DNA from: Deltaproteobacteria bacterium
GTDB lineage: Bacteria > Desulfobacterota > RBG-13-43-22
Assembly (NCBI GenBank): GCA_016219225.1
Contig: JACRBX010000162.1
Coordinates: forward strand, 1-34,775
DNA length: 34,775 nt
Reading direction: 5' to 3'
Made by a program: the position numbers and the translations under genes. Within the stretch, counting starts at the first letter, position 1; every line of letters begins with the position of its first letter. The notes beneath the pieces were generated by a model. The model searched no databases. It worked only from the letters and a program-made list of their open reading frames with translations, and was not told where the DNA came from. This document shows positions 7,655 to 14,830 of this stretch, piece by piece.

Positions 7655-8464
7655 TTAATGTTTATAGAATTCGAACATAGCCGCAGAGATTTCAACACTG
7701 GTCGGCCAATGGCCCCGCCGTTGTCCGGCATGGGTTGTGTAATCGTCCAGACGGGCGGGATCGGGCTGCACCACTTTGCCATCTTTTAGAAAGACCAGCC
7801 CGGCCTTGTCCGTCGGCATGCACCTGACAAAAGCCTCGGCCTCCCCCAATATGTTACGAAGGCGACGATAAAAGGTCTTAGGGTCGATGGGCTCCAGGGT
7901 CGGGACACCCCGTAAATCCTCATTCCGGTAACGGGCCTTGCGGCGAATTTCGGCAATTAAACCTTCAGGCGTGAAGCCCGGGGCCTTTTCGACCGCTGCC
8001 CAGATCACTGCGCCTAAGGGCAATATCCGCTCGTGAATGAAAACGAGATCGAAAAGATCCGCTGGTCTCTGCCGTCCTGCTGCAGCCATAACTTTGTTGG
8101 TGGCAAGGTCGATAGGGTGCAGCACATAGCCAAAAAGCTCATCCTTTATAGTAGGGGAAAAACGGTAGTCGCTATCGACCACCCATTCAAGATGAGTGCG
8201 CTCGTCACCGCCTCGCACTTCGGCGGTGTAAATCGTGGGTTCGCGCCGGAGCCAAATAACCTCAAGTCCCTTGGCTTGCAAAATTTTGCTGTCCGTTTCG
8301 GCAGCGTGGGCCACTCGTTCCTCGCGGTCGTGGAAAATGTCGCTGTCATCCGATATGCGCAATCCGCCGCGGTTAAGGGGCGTACTTCCGGCGACGTAGC
8401 TTTCCGGGTCCCGCTGCGCAGCTAAAAGGCGCAGGATTTGTGATTGGAGCTTAGATAGCGACAC
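7655..8464 (-). CDS. AbiEii/AbiGii-like nucleotidyltransferase (possible toxin)
   Basis: A 269-residue protein of the DNA polymerase beta-like nucleotidyltransferase superfamily. The N-terminal YVAGSTPLNRGGLRISDDSD contains the G-S-x plus S-D-D-x-D active-site pattern, and LHPIDLATNKVMAAAGRQRPADLFDLVFI is the second family hallmark, with the K and the R-x-x-D-x-x-D segment. In AbiE systems the homologue is a toxin that nucleotidylates tRNA. The start is GTG at 8464, overlapping the stop of the 71-aa gene by 14 nt; the longer frame to 8569 lies entirely inside that gene and is rejected. The partner is not a winged-helix AbiEi antitoxin, so this may be a different two-gene arrangement. Confidence 0.78.
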   Translation of the reverse strand: MSLSKLQSQILRLLAAQRDPESYVAGSTPLNRGGLRISDDSDIFHDREERVAHAAETDSKILQAKGLEVIWLRREPTIYTAEVRGGDERTHLEWVVDSDYRFSPTIKDELFGYVLHPIDLATNKVMAAAGRQRPADLFDLVFIHERILPLGAVIWAAVEKAPGFTPEGLIAEIRRKARYRNEDLRGVPTLEPIDPKTFYRRLRNILGEAEAFVRCMPTDKAGLVFLKDGKVVQPDPARLDDYTTHAGQRRGHWPTSVEISAAMFEFYKH

Positions 8465-8666
8465 GGCAGGCCTTCTCAATCTGCTCAGCCAAACGACGAG
8501 CGGCCATGTTGCCTTCAATGCGTAATTGCCGCGTGATCGCCAGGGCCTCTTCGGGACTCGGGTTTTCAATCTGGCGCACGTTCCAAAGCGCGCGGCAGCC
8601 GAATTCCTTAAAGGCCCGGCGGTAAAAGGCCAGGTAATCTTCTTTTTGTATTTGTGCCGCGCCCAT
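8451..8666 (-). CDS. 71-aa helical partner of the AbiEii-like gene
   Basis: I do not recognise a named family. It starts at ATG 8666 and is soluble, mostly helical and charged (EDYLAFYRRAFKEFG..., EEALAITRQLRIEGNMAARRLAEQIEKACR). Its 3' end overlaps the nucleotidyltransferase start, the usual layout of a two-gene toxin-antitoxin operon with the small gene first. By position it is a candidate antitoxin or specificity partner; that is inference. The ribosome binding site is weak, and no clear promoter is visible upstream. Confidence 0.6.
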   Translation of the reverse strand: MGAAQIQKEDYLAFYRRAFKEFGCRALWNVRQIENPSPEEALAITRQLRIEGNMAARRLAEQIEKACRVAI

Positions 8667-8741
8667 AAACTTTGTTTGATAAGATTTTGTTTTTAGATGG
8701 AAAGAGTATAAGGAAGGAAAAAGGCACGGTCAAGGGGAAAA

Positions 8742-8830
8742 ATGGGGACCGAATGTAAAGGGAAACATGCTTTTTCTCACGAAGTCCCCGCAAGACGTTA
8801 TTACAGAAACCGTCATATCGAACCGTTTGT
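8742..8830 (+). repeat. 'RRYYR' dispersed element, copy 1
   Basis: The stretch ACGAAGTCCCCGCAAGACG (8779-8797) and its continuation to about 8820 align with 34542-34583 at about 34 of 41 bases, and most differences leave the translated peptide EVPARRYYRN versus EAPGRRYYRS similar. Here it is in a gap before the MoaD-like gene, within a short open frame (ATG 8742) that runs into the 3' end of that gene on the opposite strand. It looks like the remnant of a repeated element, not a working gene. Confidence 0.4.
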
Positions 8831-8852
8831 TCTTCCTGGCTTTTCAGTCCCT

Positions 8853-9128
8853 TCAGACATTCAACCGGTGGTCCAGCCAGTCGGCGAAGATCGGATATTC
8901 CCTGGGGAAAAGGGATAGGCGGTCTCCGGGTTGAACCAGCCAGTTTTTGGGAACCGACTTGTAATTGATCATGGCCAGGCTAACTTCCTGCGGTTGAATA
9001 TCAAGGAGTTCCAGCATATTCTGCAGGGTCAGCGGTTTTTGAAGTTCCACCTGGACCGGGGCATCGTCCCCCGCCTTCTTTCCTTTCAGCAGGGACCCGA
9101 ACAGGAATACATTAACAGAGGATTTCAT
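8853..9128 (-). CDS. MoaD/ThiS-like beta-grasp protein lacking C-terminal Gly-Gly
   Basis: A 91-residue ubiquitin-fold protein. The pattern VNVFLFGSLLKG...VQVELQKPLTLQNMLELLDI...SLAMINYKSVPKNWLVQPGDRLSLFP is typical of MoaD/ThiS-type sulfur carriers, including the late 'GDRLSLFP' strand. Those carriers end in Gly-Gly, which is adenylated and loaded with sulfur; this one instead continues REYPIFADWLDHRLNV. It therefore cannot act by the normal thiocarboxylate route and may belong with the C-terminally extended Mut7-C/ubiquitin-like or tungsten-pathway relatives. A strong AGGAGG lies 7 nt before the ATG. Upstream is an FNR-type box. It is monocistronic, with no moa or thi genes nearby. Confidence 0.75.
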   Translation of the reverse strand: MKSSVNVFLFGSLLKGKKAGDDAPVQVELQKPLTLQNMLELLDIQPQEVSLAMINYKSVPKNWLVQPGDRLSLFPREYPIFADWLDHRLNV

Positions 9129-9156
9129 AAGGCAACCTCCTCATTATTTTTCCCGT

Positions 9157-9198
9157 AATATACGCTTAGATCTCGGGAATCGCTTTGATCTAAGTCAA
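9157..9198 (-). promoter_or_regulatory. FNR/CRP-type box and -10 element of the MoaD-like gene
   Basis: TTGATCTAAGTCAA at 9185-9198 matches the FNR-family half-sites (TTGAT-N4-ATCAA) at 9 of 10 positions. On the minus strand, toward the MoaD-like gene, a TATATT -10 (9162-9157) would set transcription start near 9150. The box is then centred at about -41.5, the class II activator position. No good -35 hexamer is needed or seen. The regulator is not in the window. Confidence 0.55.
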
Positions 9199-9344
9199 AA
9201 TTTCAAGAATTAATTATTTGATTATTTCGGACTGATACTCCGGGGCCAGGCGTTTTCAAGGCTATAGGGCTTTTTAAGCCTGAAAAGAACTTTAGAGTTA
9301 ACGGGACTCGCCTATTGATGCCTTTCACCACCGCAACGGCATTC

Positions 9345-9372
9345 TTGACATAGCCATAAATATGGCTATAAT
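9345..9372 (+). promoter_or_regulatory. Promoter with embedded palindromic operator of the Phd/VapC pair
   Basis: TTGACA (9345-9350), 16-bp spacer, TATAAT (9367-9372): both hexamers are exact consensus. The perfect palindrome TAGCCATAAATATGGCTA (9351-9368) fills the spacer and reaches into the -10. A Phd-family antitoxin or toxin-antitoxin complex bound there would block RNA polymerase, giving the autorepression known for this family. Confidence 0.7.
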
Positions 9373-9410
9373 AATAAGAAATACCAAAAATCCGGGAGAG
9401 GTGATGCTAA

Positions 9411-9695
9411 ATGGTCAAGAAGGTATCGGTTGCGGAAGCAAAGAACAACCTCCCTTCGATTATCCATGAAGTCGAACAGGGCTCCAGAGTGGAGATAACC
9501 CGTCATGGTAAATCCGTTGCCGTCGTTGTAGCCACAAGTGATTATGCCGGTCTAATGGAAAAAGGCAAAGGGCTTTGGAACGATCTCAGTAAGATAAGAA
9601 ACATCATGGCTTCTGAGGGGATAGTCGTGGAGGGTAGGGATTTTCAGGCCCTTCGGGATGCTTCAGACGGACGGCCGTTTGAGTGGACGGTATGA
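9411..9695 (+). CDS. Phd/YefM-family antitoxin
   Basis: The N-terminal half, VKKVSVAEAKNNLPSIIHEVEQGSRVEITRHGKSVAVVV, is the DNA-binding Phd/YefM fold; the C-terminal half (residues about 50-94) would wrap around and inhibit the toxin. At 94 residues it has the usual length. The start at ATG 9411 has a GGAGAGGTG ribosome binding site. It is followed directly by a PIN-domain toxin with a 4-nt ATGA overlap. Autoregulation through the palindrome at 9351-9368 is expected from the family. Confidence 0.88.
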   Translation: MVKKVSVAEAKNNLPSIIHEVEQGSRVEITRHGKSVAVVVATSDYAGLMEKGKGLWNDLSKIRNIMASEGIVVEGRDFQALRDASDGRPFEWTV

Positions 9696-10105
9696 AGTAT
9701 TTGCTGGACACCAATATTGTGTCAGAAATGGTAAAGCCTGATCCAGACGCCGCTGTTTTGATAAAATGCAAACAATATCAGAATGATTTGGCTATAGGGG
9801 CACCGGTTTGGCACGAACTTCAGTATGGTTGCTATCGCCTGCCGCTGTCGCGAAAGCGGGAATTAGTCGAAATGTTTCTTGAAGATGTCGTTAGAAAAAA
9901 TCTTCCCATCCTGCCTTATGACGAACAGGCAGCGCGGTGGCATGCCATGGAAAGGGCCCGGCTGTCTCTGGAGGGAATGACCCCTTCCTTTGTTGATGGA
10001 CAGATTGCCGCCATTACCATTACAAACGGCCTCATTCTCGTCACGCGCAACCAGGCAGACTTTAAAGGATTCTCCGGTCTGAAAGTGGAGAATTGGCATT
10101 CATGA
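9692..10105 (+). CDS. vapC: VapC-type PIN-domain RNase toxin
   Basis: A 137-residue PIN-domain endoribonuclease. The acidic metal-binding residues are visible: D6 (YLLDTNIVSE), E42 (VWHELQYG), D102 (PSFVDGQIAAI) and D123 (VTRNQADF), so the active site looks intact. VapC toxins cut tRNA or rRNA; the target here cannot be predicted. The start is ATG 9692, overlapping the antitoxin stop (ATGA); an in-frame start 9 nt upstream is less likely. The pairing of a Phd-type antitoxin with VapC is common. Confidence 0.9.
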   Translation: MKYLLDTNIVSEMVKPDPDAAVLIKCKQYQNDLAIGAPVWHELQYGCYRLPLSRKRELVEMFLEDVVRKNLPILPYDEQAARWHAMERARLSLEGMTPSFVDGQIAAITITNGLILVTRNQADFKGFSGLKVENWHS

Positions 10106-10169
10106 GGAAAGTATTTGAGGGGAATTCCTATTTATCTTAGAGAATCAAGAAATCCTGAGAATCCTTCTG

Positions 10170-10571
10170 TTAAAACTTTGAACTTGAATTCAGTTTCTGC
10201 CTTTTTGGTCTCGGATCCAACAATCCCGACAAAGTCACCGGAACACGGCATTCCACGCGTTTCCTAAGTTCTGTGAGTATCTTAAAAAGACAAGGGTCTG
10301 CATCCGGCCGTTCTTCCAGATGGACTCCAAGGAGAATGGCTTGTTCACATTGCTTGACGTATCGGATGGCTCTGTTGCGCATATGTTCGATAAGTCTCAA
10401 ATTAACGTGACTGGGCTTGTCGATAGCATAATGTGCCGAGATGATCTCATTTCCCATCTCGTAAAGATGATCAAATCCGCGATTCCAGTTGGGAAAAGTA
10501 TTCGAGTATTCACGTGAAGTTGATGTAAATCGCGCTCCGGGTTCGTTTGGATGAAGTTTGTCACGATCCAT
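10170..10571 (-). CDS. Hypothetical protein (133 aa)
   Basis: I do not recognise a family. The translation has a protein-like composition, with a probable helical core (HLYEMGNEIISAHYAIDK..., LRLIEHMRNRAIRYVKQCEQAILLG) and a basic, Ser/Lys-rich C terminus (RPKRQKLNSSSKF). No signal peptide or membrane segments. It is an isolated minus-strand gene between VapC and the alginate-type acetylation genes. Start taken at ATG 10571; the ribosome binding site is weak. Frames on the other strand across the same bases are shorter and less protein-like. It could be a decayed or horizontally acquired gene. Confidence 0.45.
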   Translation of the reverse strand: MDRDKLHPNEPGARFTSTSREYSNTFPNWNRGFDHLYEMGNEIISAHYAIDKPSHVNLRLIEHMRNRAIRYVKQCEQAILLGVHLEERPDADPCLFKILTELRKRVECRVPVTLSGLLDPRPKRQKLNSSSKF

Positions 10572-10873
10572 GTTCCCAACCCAGTTTGCCGGAACCGGAT
10601 AAAATTCCAGGGTTTCTGCTGGGAACTGTTTTCGATTATAGGTTATCTTCCCCGATTCGCTCTCCAGAAATTTCTAAATGGTATTTACATTTCCTCTTAG
10701 TATGGGTTAAACTTTTTCATTTTTCTCCCAATGAGTTGAGAGAAAGTTTTCAAGGACAATAAGTAAATAATTTAGTCAGCCTGAGGCTGACATGCGTTTC
10801 AAAGGGTTAAGGTATTAAGAATGCCCCACTTTTTTGGAGTTGCACCCATTTTAATTCCGCGATTAAGGTCATA
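10572..10873. other. Intergenic region before algI-like gene
   Basis: About 300 bp between a minus-strand hypothetical gene and the plus-strand acetylation operon. It holds one perfect inverted repeat, GTCAGCCTGAGGCTGAC (10775-10791, 7-bp arms, 3-nt loop), not followed by a T-run, and an AAGG ribosome binding site at 10865-10868. No clear promoter hexamers; a short plus-strand open frame (10547-10762) has no recognisable product. Confidence 0.4.
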
Positions 10874-12343
10874 ATGATTTTCAGCTCCCCCATTTTTCTA
10901 TTTCTGTTTCTGCCCATCGTCTTATCCCTCTTTTTGTTAATCCCCAGAAGGCTGCGGATTTTTTTTCTTTTACTGGCCAGCCTGGTCTTTTTTTTCTGGG
11001 CCGAGAAATGGTTTGTCCTGGTGGTTATGGTTTTAACGGTCGTTAATTATTTCTTCGGGCTGCTGATGGAGGTCTGCTGTAACTCGGAGGAGCCGAGGCC
11101 AAAAGGGATGAAGATTGTTTTGGGGTTGGCTGTCGTCTTTAATCTGGGCCTTCTCGGTTATTATAAATATGCCGATTTTGTACTATCTAATGTAAACGCC
11201 TTCGCGCAATCCATCGGCCTGGCTATGGCGCTCTCCCCCTATTCGCATCACCTTCCCATGGGCATCTCCTTCTTCACCTTTCGAGCCCTTTCCTATGTCA
11301 TAGATGTCTACAACCGGAAGGTGACCGGCTCGAAAAGCCTGATGAATATATCCCTCTTCATCGCTTTTTTCCCGACCGCCATCGCCGGCCCCCTGGTCCG
11401 CTATGGCGAAATGGCCCGCGGGTTTGGGGAACGGACCGTGACGATCGAACAGTTTTCTATCGGCCTGAGGCGGTTTATCGTCGGTTTGGGGAAAAAATGT
11501 CTGATCGCCGATACACTAGGACCGGTAGTCAATCAGATATTTGCCCTATCTCCCGGCCAACTCAATTTAGAAGTGGCCTGGCTCGGAATCCTGGCTTATA
11601 CCCTTCAGATCTATTTTGATTTCTCCGGATATTCGGATATGGCCATCGGCCTGGGGAAAATGTTCGGGTTCGATTTACTTGAAAACTTCAACTATCCTTA
11701 TATCTCACAGTCCGTTCGAGAGTTCTGGAGAAGGTGGCACATCTCCTTGTCCACCTGGTTTCGGGATTATCTTTATATCCCCTTGGGAGGAAACCGCTTG
11801 AAGTCTTCCCGTCTCTATCTGAATCTGATCATCGTTTTTTTCTTCTGCGGGTTATGGCATGGAGCCAGTTGGAACTTCGTTATCTGGGGCCTCTGGCATG
11901 GATCTTTTCTCATCCTGGAAAGGCTCAAGATAGGCCAATGGATCCATTCCCTTTGGCGGCCTATGCGGCATTTATATCTTTTGCTGGTCGTTATCCTCGG
12001 GTGGGTATGGTTTCGGGCAGAGACCTTGCCCTTGGCTTTGACCTATTTTAAAGCCTTGTTCGGCATTTCCGGAGCCGGGGGTATTGAATATCCCATGGCA
12101 TTATTTCTGAACCGAAAAGTGGAACTGACCCTCTGGGCAGGTCTCATTTTTTCCGGACCGGTCTCAGTATTTTTAGTGAAAATAAGAAAAACCGCCTTGC
12201 AGCAAACCGGCCACCTTTTCTTCCGGATGGCCGATCAGGGGATATCGATCGGGCAGGCGATTGTCCTGGCCTGCCTTCTGGCAGCCTCTTCTCTTTCAAT
12301 AGCCGGGGGGACCCATACCCCCTTTATCTATTTTAAATTTTGA
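10874..12343 (+). CDS. AlgI-like MBOAT O-acyltransferase
   Basis: A polytopic inner-membrane acyltransferase (489 aa) that passes acetyl groups across the membrane for exopolysaccharide O-acetylation. MBOAT/AlgI hallmarks are present: HLPMGISFFTFRALSYVIDVY, FFPTAIAGPLVRY, YFDFSGYSDMAIGLGKMFG, SVREFWRRWHISLSTWFRDY with LYIPLGGNR, and FFCGLWHGASWNFVIWGLWHG, which carries the catalytic His. About ten hydrophobic segments; normal length. It overlaps the SGNH-type gene downstream by 4 nt, the usual AlgI/AlgJ pairing. No polymer synthase is nearby, so the acceptor polysaccharide is unknown. Confidence 0.93.
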   Translation: MIFSSPIFLFLFLPIVLSLFLLIPRRLRIFFLLLASLVFFFWAEKWFVLVVMVLTVVNYFFGLLMEVCCNSEEPRPKGMKIVLGLAVVFNLGLLGYYKYADFVLSNVNAFAQSIGLAMALSPYSHHLPMGISFFTFRALSYVIDVYNRKVTGSKSLMNISLFIAFFPTAIAGPLVRYGEMARGFGERTVTIEQFSIGLRRFIVGLGKKCLIADTLGPVVNQIFALSPGQLNLEVAWLGILAYTLQIYFDFSGYSDMAIGLGKMFGFDLLENFNYPYISQSVREFWRRWHISLSTWFRDYLYIPLGGNRLKSSRLYLNLIIVFFFCGLWHGASWNFVIWGLWHGSFLILERLKIGQWIHSLWRPMRHLYLLLVVILGWVWFRAETLPLALTYFKALFGISGAGGIEYPMALFLNRKVELTLWAGLIFSGPVSVFLVKIRKTALQQTGHLFFRMADQGISIGQAIVLACLLAASSLSIAGGTHTPFIYFKF

Positions 12344-13455
12344 AGTCATTTATGCAGCCCCCTTTATTGAGTAAGTCCAGCGCCAAGCAGCCCCCCAAAA
12401 AGTCCGAAGGGACCGGCTGGCGGGTACTTTCGATCGGTCTTTTTTTTCTCTTCTTGTGGCTGCCCCTGGTGGATATGTTTTTGCCCCTTCTGCCGAAAAT
12501 GGAACAAACCGAAAAACGGGCACTTGCTCAGGCTCCGAAGCTTCGATGGAATTCCCTCAAGGATTTTCCCGTCTCCTATGACCGGTTCTTCAACGATCGG
12601 TTTGGGGGGCGGACCCTCTTGATCCGATTGAACAATTTTATCCACCTAAAATGGTTTCAGGTATCGCCTGCCAAAAGCGTCCTGATCGGAAAAGAAGGAT
12701 GGCTTTTTTATACCCAGGATAAAAGCATTGCCGATTATAGAGGCTCAGTTCCCTTTTGGCCGATCCATTTAGAGAAGATCAAACAAAACATCTCCAGGCA
12801 AAGGGTCTGGTTGCGGGACCGGGGAATTCTCTACGTCATTTTGATTGGCCCGAATAAAAGCACCATTTATCCCGAATATATGCCTGACAACATTAACCGG
12901 ATATCCCTGAAAACCAGACTGGATCAAGTCCTGGAATTTTTAAGTGCCGATGAAAAAGCGGTCATGGTAGATGTCCGGAAGGCCCTCCGAACAGCCAAAA
13001 AAGAACAGTGGGTTTACGGAAAGACGGATACTCACTGGAACTCCTATGGAGCCTTTATTGCCTATCGGGAAGGGATAAAGTCCCTACCTGAAAATTTCCT
13101 TCCGGTGAAACCCCTTTCTTTTTCGGATTTTACCGTTTCCGTTCGACCGAACAAGGGAACTGGAGATTTGGCGGGGATGCTGTCCCTGGCCGGGTTGCTG
13201 GAGGATAGAGAGGTTCATCTAGAGCTGAAAGGAGAGCCTTCCTGCAGGCCCGGGAAAATATCCAAGGCCGTCTTATTTCATGATTCATTTGCCGAGGCCT
13301 TATTACCATTTTTAGAACACCACTTTGAACAGATCGTTAGACAGCATTGGGGGAAAAAGGGATTTGATTATTTGCTGATCGAAAGAGAAAAACCCCAGGT
13401 CGTCTTGTATGAAATTGCCGAACGCCACCTGGATGCCTTAATCAAATATGAATGA
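12340..13455 (+). CDS. AlgJ/AlgX-like SGNH-fold polysaccharide acetyltransferase
   Basis: A periplasmic enzyme tethered by an N-terminal membrane segment (residues about 28-52, VLSIGLFFLFLWLPLVDMFLPLL). It would take the acetyl group from the AlgI-like partner and place it on the polymer. Catalytic elements of the AlgX/AlgJ SGNH domain are visible: D230 and H232 in GKTDTHWN, and Ser316 in LFHDSFAEALLP. The last gene of the pair. Start: TTG at 12340 overlaps the algI-like stop by 4 nt; ATG 12352 is the alternative and removes only four residues. Sequence similarity is clear for the fold, but AlgJ, AlgX and related proteins cannot be told apart here. Confidence 0.85.
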   Translation: MKSFMQPPLLSKSSAKQPPKKSEGTGWRVLSIGLFFLFLWLPLVDMFLPLLPKMEQTEKRALAQAPKLRWNSLKDFPVSYDRFFNDRFGGRTLLIRLNNFIHLKWFQVSPAKSVLIGKEGWLFYTQDKSIADYRGSVPFWPIHLEKIKQNISRQRVWLRDRGILYVILIGPNKSTIYPEYMPDNINRISLKTRLDQVLEFLSADEKAVMVDVRKALRTAKKEQWVYGKTDTHWNSYGAFIAYREGIKSLPENFLPVKPLSFSDFTVSVRPNKGTGDLAGMLSLAGLLEDREVHLELKGEPSCRPGKISKAVLFHDSFAEALLPFLEHHFEQIVRQHWGKKGFDYLLIEREKPQVVLYEIAERHLDALIKYE

Positions 13456-13601
13456 TTTTGAAAGAGGGTGGTGGAATTCAGAAAATGGCTTTGCTAAAAT
13501 AATGTATTTGAAGCCGGCCCCGGGTGCCCTGGATCTTGCAGCCTCCGAGACTTTTGCAGACCCGAGGTCAGGCGGCCACTTATAAGAGAGGGGAACATTA
13601 T

Positions 13602-14387
13602 ATGGATGGTTGGAAAGGGATGGGGAAGCGAATTGCAGTTCTCATACTGATCAGTCTGGTCTGGCCCGCGGTGACGGAGGCCGAAGGTCTTTACCTTCGC
13701 GGCGGAATGGGCCTGGAATGGGCCTTGTCCGCGGATTTCCAGGATAAAAATCCGGGGGCCACCAATCCTCCGGCCCTGTTCGGGGAAGCCAGTGGGTCGG
13801 ACGGCCGCCCGATAGCCGCCCGGGGCGGGTTCGGCCGGATACCCTTGCTGGAAATGGCCTTGGGCCTGAAGGTCCTTCCCTGGCTGAGGACGGATATTTC
13901 ACTGGCCCATCGCTTCGACATGAACTATTCCGGCCAGGCCAATTTCCGGAATGTGCCCGGAGACCAGCCGGTCTCCACCCAGGCCACTTCCACCAGCGGC
14001 CTGGTCAATATCTTTGTCGAGCTGTCCGAACTTTTGGATATCCAACTGGGACCCTTAAAACCTTATCTGGGAGGCGGGCTGGGCCTTGCCTACAACCGCC
14101 TCGATCAGGTAAAGTTCCTGTTCCCGGGATTGACCCGGCATAAGATCACCCTGACCCCTTCGGGGGAAAATTTTAACCCGGCCTTCATGCTGACCGTGGG
14201 CACGGGGTGGGTGTTGTCCAAACATCTGGTACTGGATGTGGCTTTCCGCTACTGCGATTTAGGCCGGGTGTCCACCGATCCGGGCCGGGCCTTTATGAAC
14301 CATGTCCCTTCGGGGATCGAAATCGATAGTATCCATTCCCTCTTATCCACTCAGGGCCTTTTTCTGGGCCTGCGTTACTATTTTTAA
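13602..14387 (+). CDS. Outer-membrane beta-barrel protein (porin-like)
   Basis: A 261-residue exported protein. The signal peptide (RIAVLILISLVWPAVTEAEG) is followed by alternating amphipathic strands with the GLYLRGGMGLEWAL opening, PLKPYLGGGLGLAYN and the C-terminal GLFLGLRYYF, whose last residue is the aromatic needed for BAM recognition. This fits an OmpA-like or OMP_b-brl eight-strand barrel; the ligand or function is unknown. The start is ATG 13602 with a GAGAGGGGAA site upstream; an earlier in-frame ATG at 13524 has no role before the signal peptide. It follows the AlgIJ-like pair by about 145 bp, and may be transcribed alone. Confidence 0.75.
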   Translation: MDGWKGMGKRIAVLILISLVWPAVTEAEGLYLRGGMGLEWALSADFQDKNPGATNPPALFGEASGSDGRPIAARGGFGRIPLLEMALGLKVLPWLRTDISLAHRFDMNYSGQANFRNVPGDQPVSTQATSTSGLVNIFVELSELLDIQLGPLKPYLGGGLGLAYNRLDQVKFLFPGLTRHKITLTPSGENFNPAFMLTVGTGWVLSKHLVLDVAFRYCDLGRVSTDPGRAFMNHVPSGIEIDSIHSLLSTQGLFLGLRYYF

Positions 14388-14685
14388 AACGCCAAGCGGC
14401 TAATCCGGATTGAAAAGGCTGGGTATGATTTGAAAAGCAAATTGCAAAAAAATAGGGAGAAAGGCCGGGGGATTGAGGACGTCTTCTGACGGAACCGGTC
14501 CAGTGATCCGCGGAAACTCCGAAATCCTGGTCAAAGGCTTCTTCATTATAAGGTAATTTTTCCACCCGGCGCAGTATTTCACAAAAGGAATGGCCACGCC
14601 AGCCCCCTGGTTGTTTTTTCTTGACAAAAGTATTATGTTCCATTAAGTAATAATTTTCACATTATAGGATTGGCATGATATTTAA

Positions 14686-14699
14686 CTGCCGTGCGGCAG
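14686..14699. promoter_or_regulatory. Palindrome upstream of the acs promoter
   Basis: CTGCCG-TG-CGGCAG is a perfect inverted repeat ending 9 bp before the -35-like TTGAGA of the acs operon promoter candidate. No T-run follows, so it is not a terminator. Its position fits an activator or repressor site; the binding protein is unknown. Confidence 0.35.
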
Positions 14700-14708
14700 G
14701 GTCTGCTC

Positions 14709-14736
14709 TTGAGAAAAATAAGGTTCCTTATAGAAT
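14709..14736 (+). promoter_or_regulatory. Candidate promoter of the acs operon
   Basis: TTGAGA (14709-14714), 16-bp spacer, TAGAAT (14731-14736): each hexamer matches consensus at 5 of 6 positions. Transcription would begin near 14743, leaving a leader of about 88 nt before the TTG start of acsD. Confidence 0.5.
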
Positions 14737-14830
14737 AGAATAGAGACTTCCTGTTGCCTGCTTCTAAGGTATCTAACCAACCAGTAATACTCATCAAAGT
14801 ATTATACTTCAACAAAAGGAGGGAATACCA

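Larger units (their letters stand above)
14388..14830. other. Upstream region of the acs operon
   Basis: A 443-bp gene-free stretch. The first 220 bp show nothing I can name. The second half is AT-richer and holds TTGACA at 14621-14626 without a good -10, a short perfect hairpin CTGCCG-TG-CGGCAG (14686-14699), a promoter candidate (14709-14736) and a strong ribosome binding site (AAAGGAGGG, 14815-14823). No cobalamin-riboswitch B12 box is visible despite the corrinoid proteins encoded downstream. Confidence 0.45.

Noticed and set aside
14387-14830. Cobalamin riboswitch before the corrinoid-protein operon
   Set aside because: Looked for a B12 box and its helices; only a short hairpin and promoter-like hexamers are seen.
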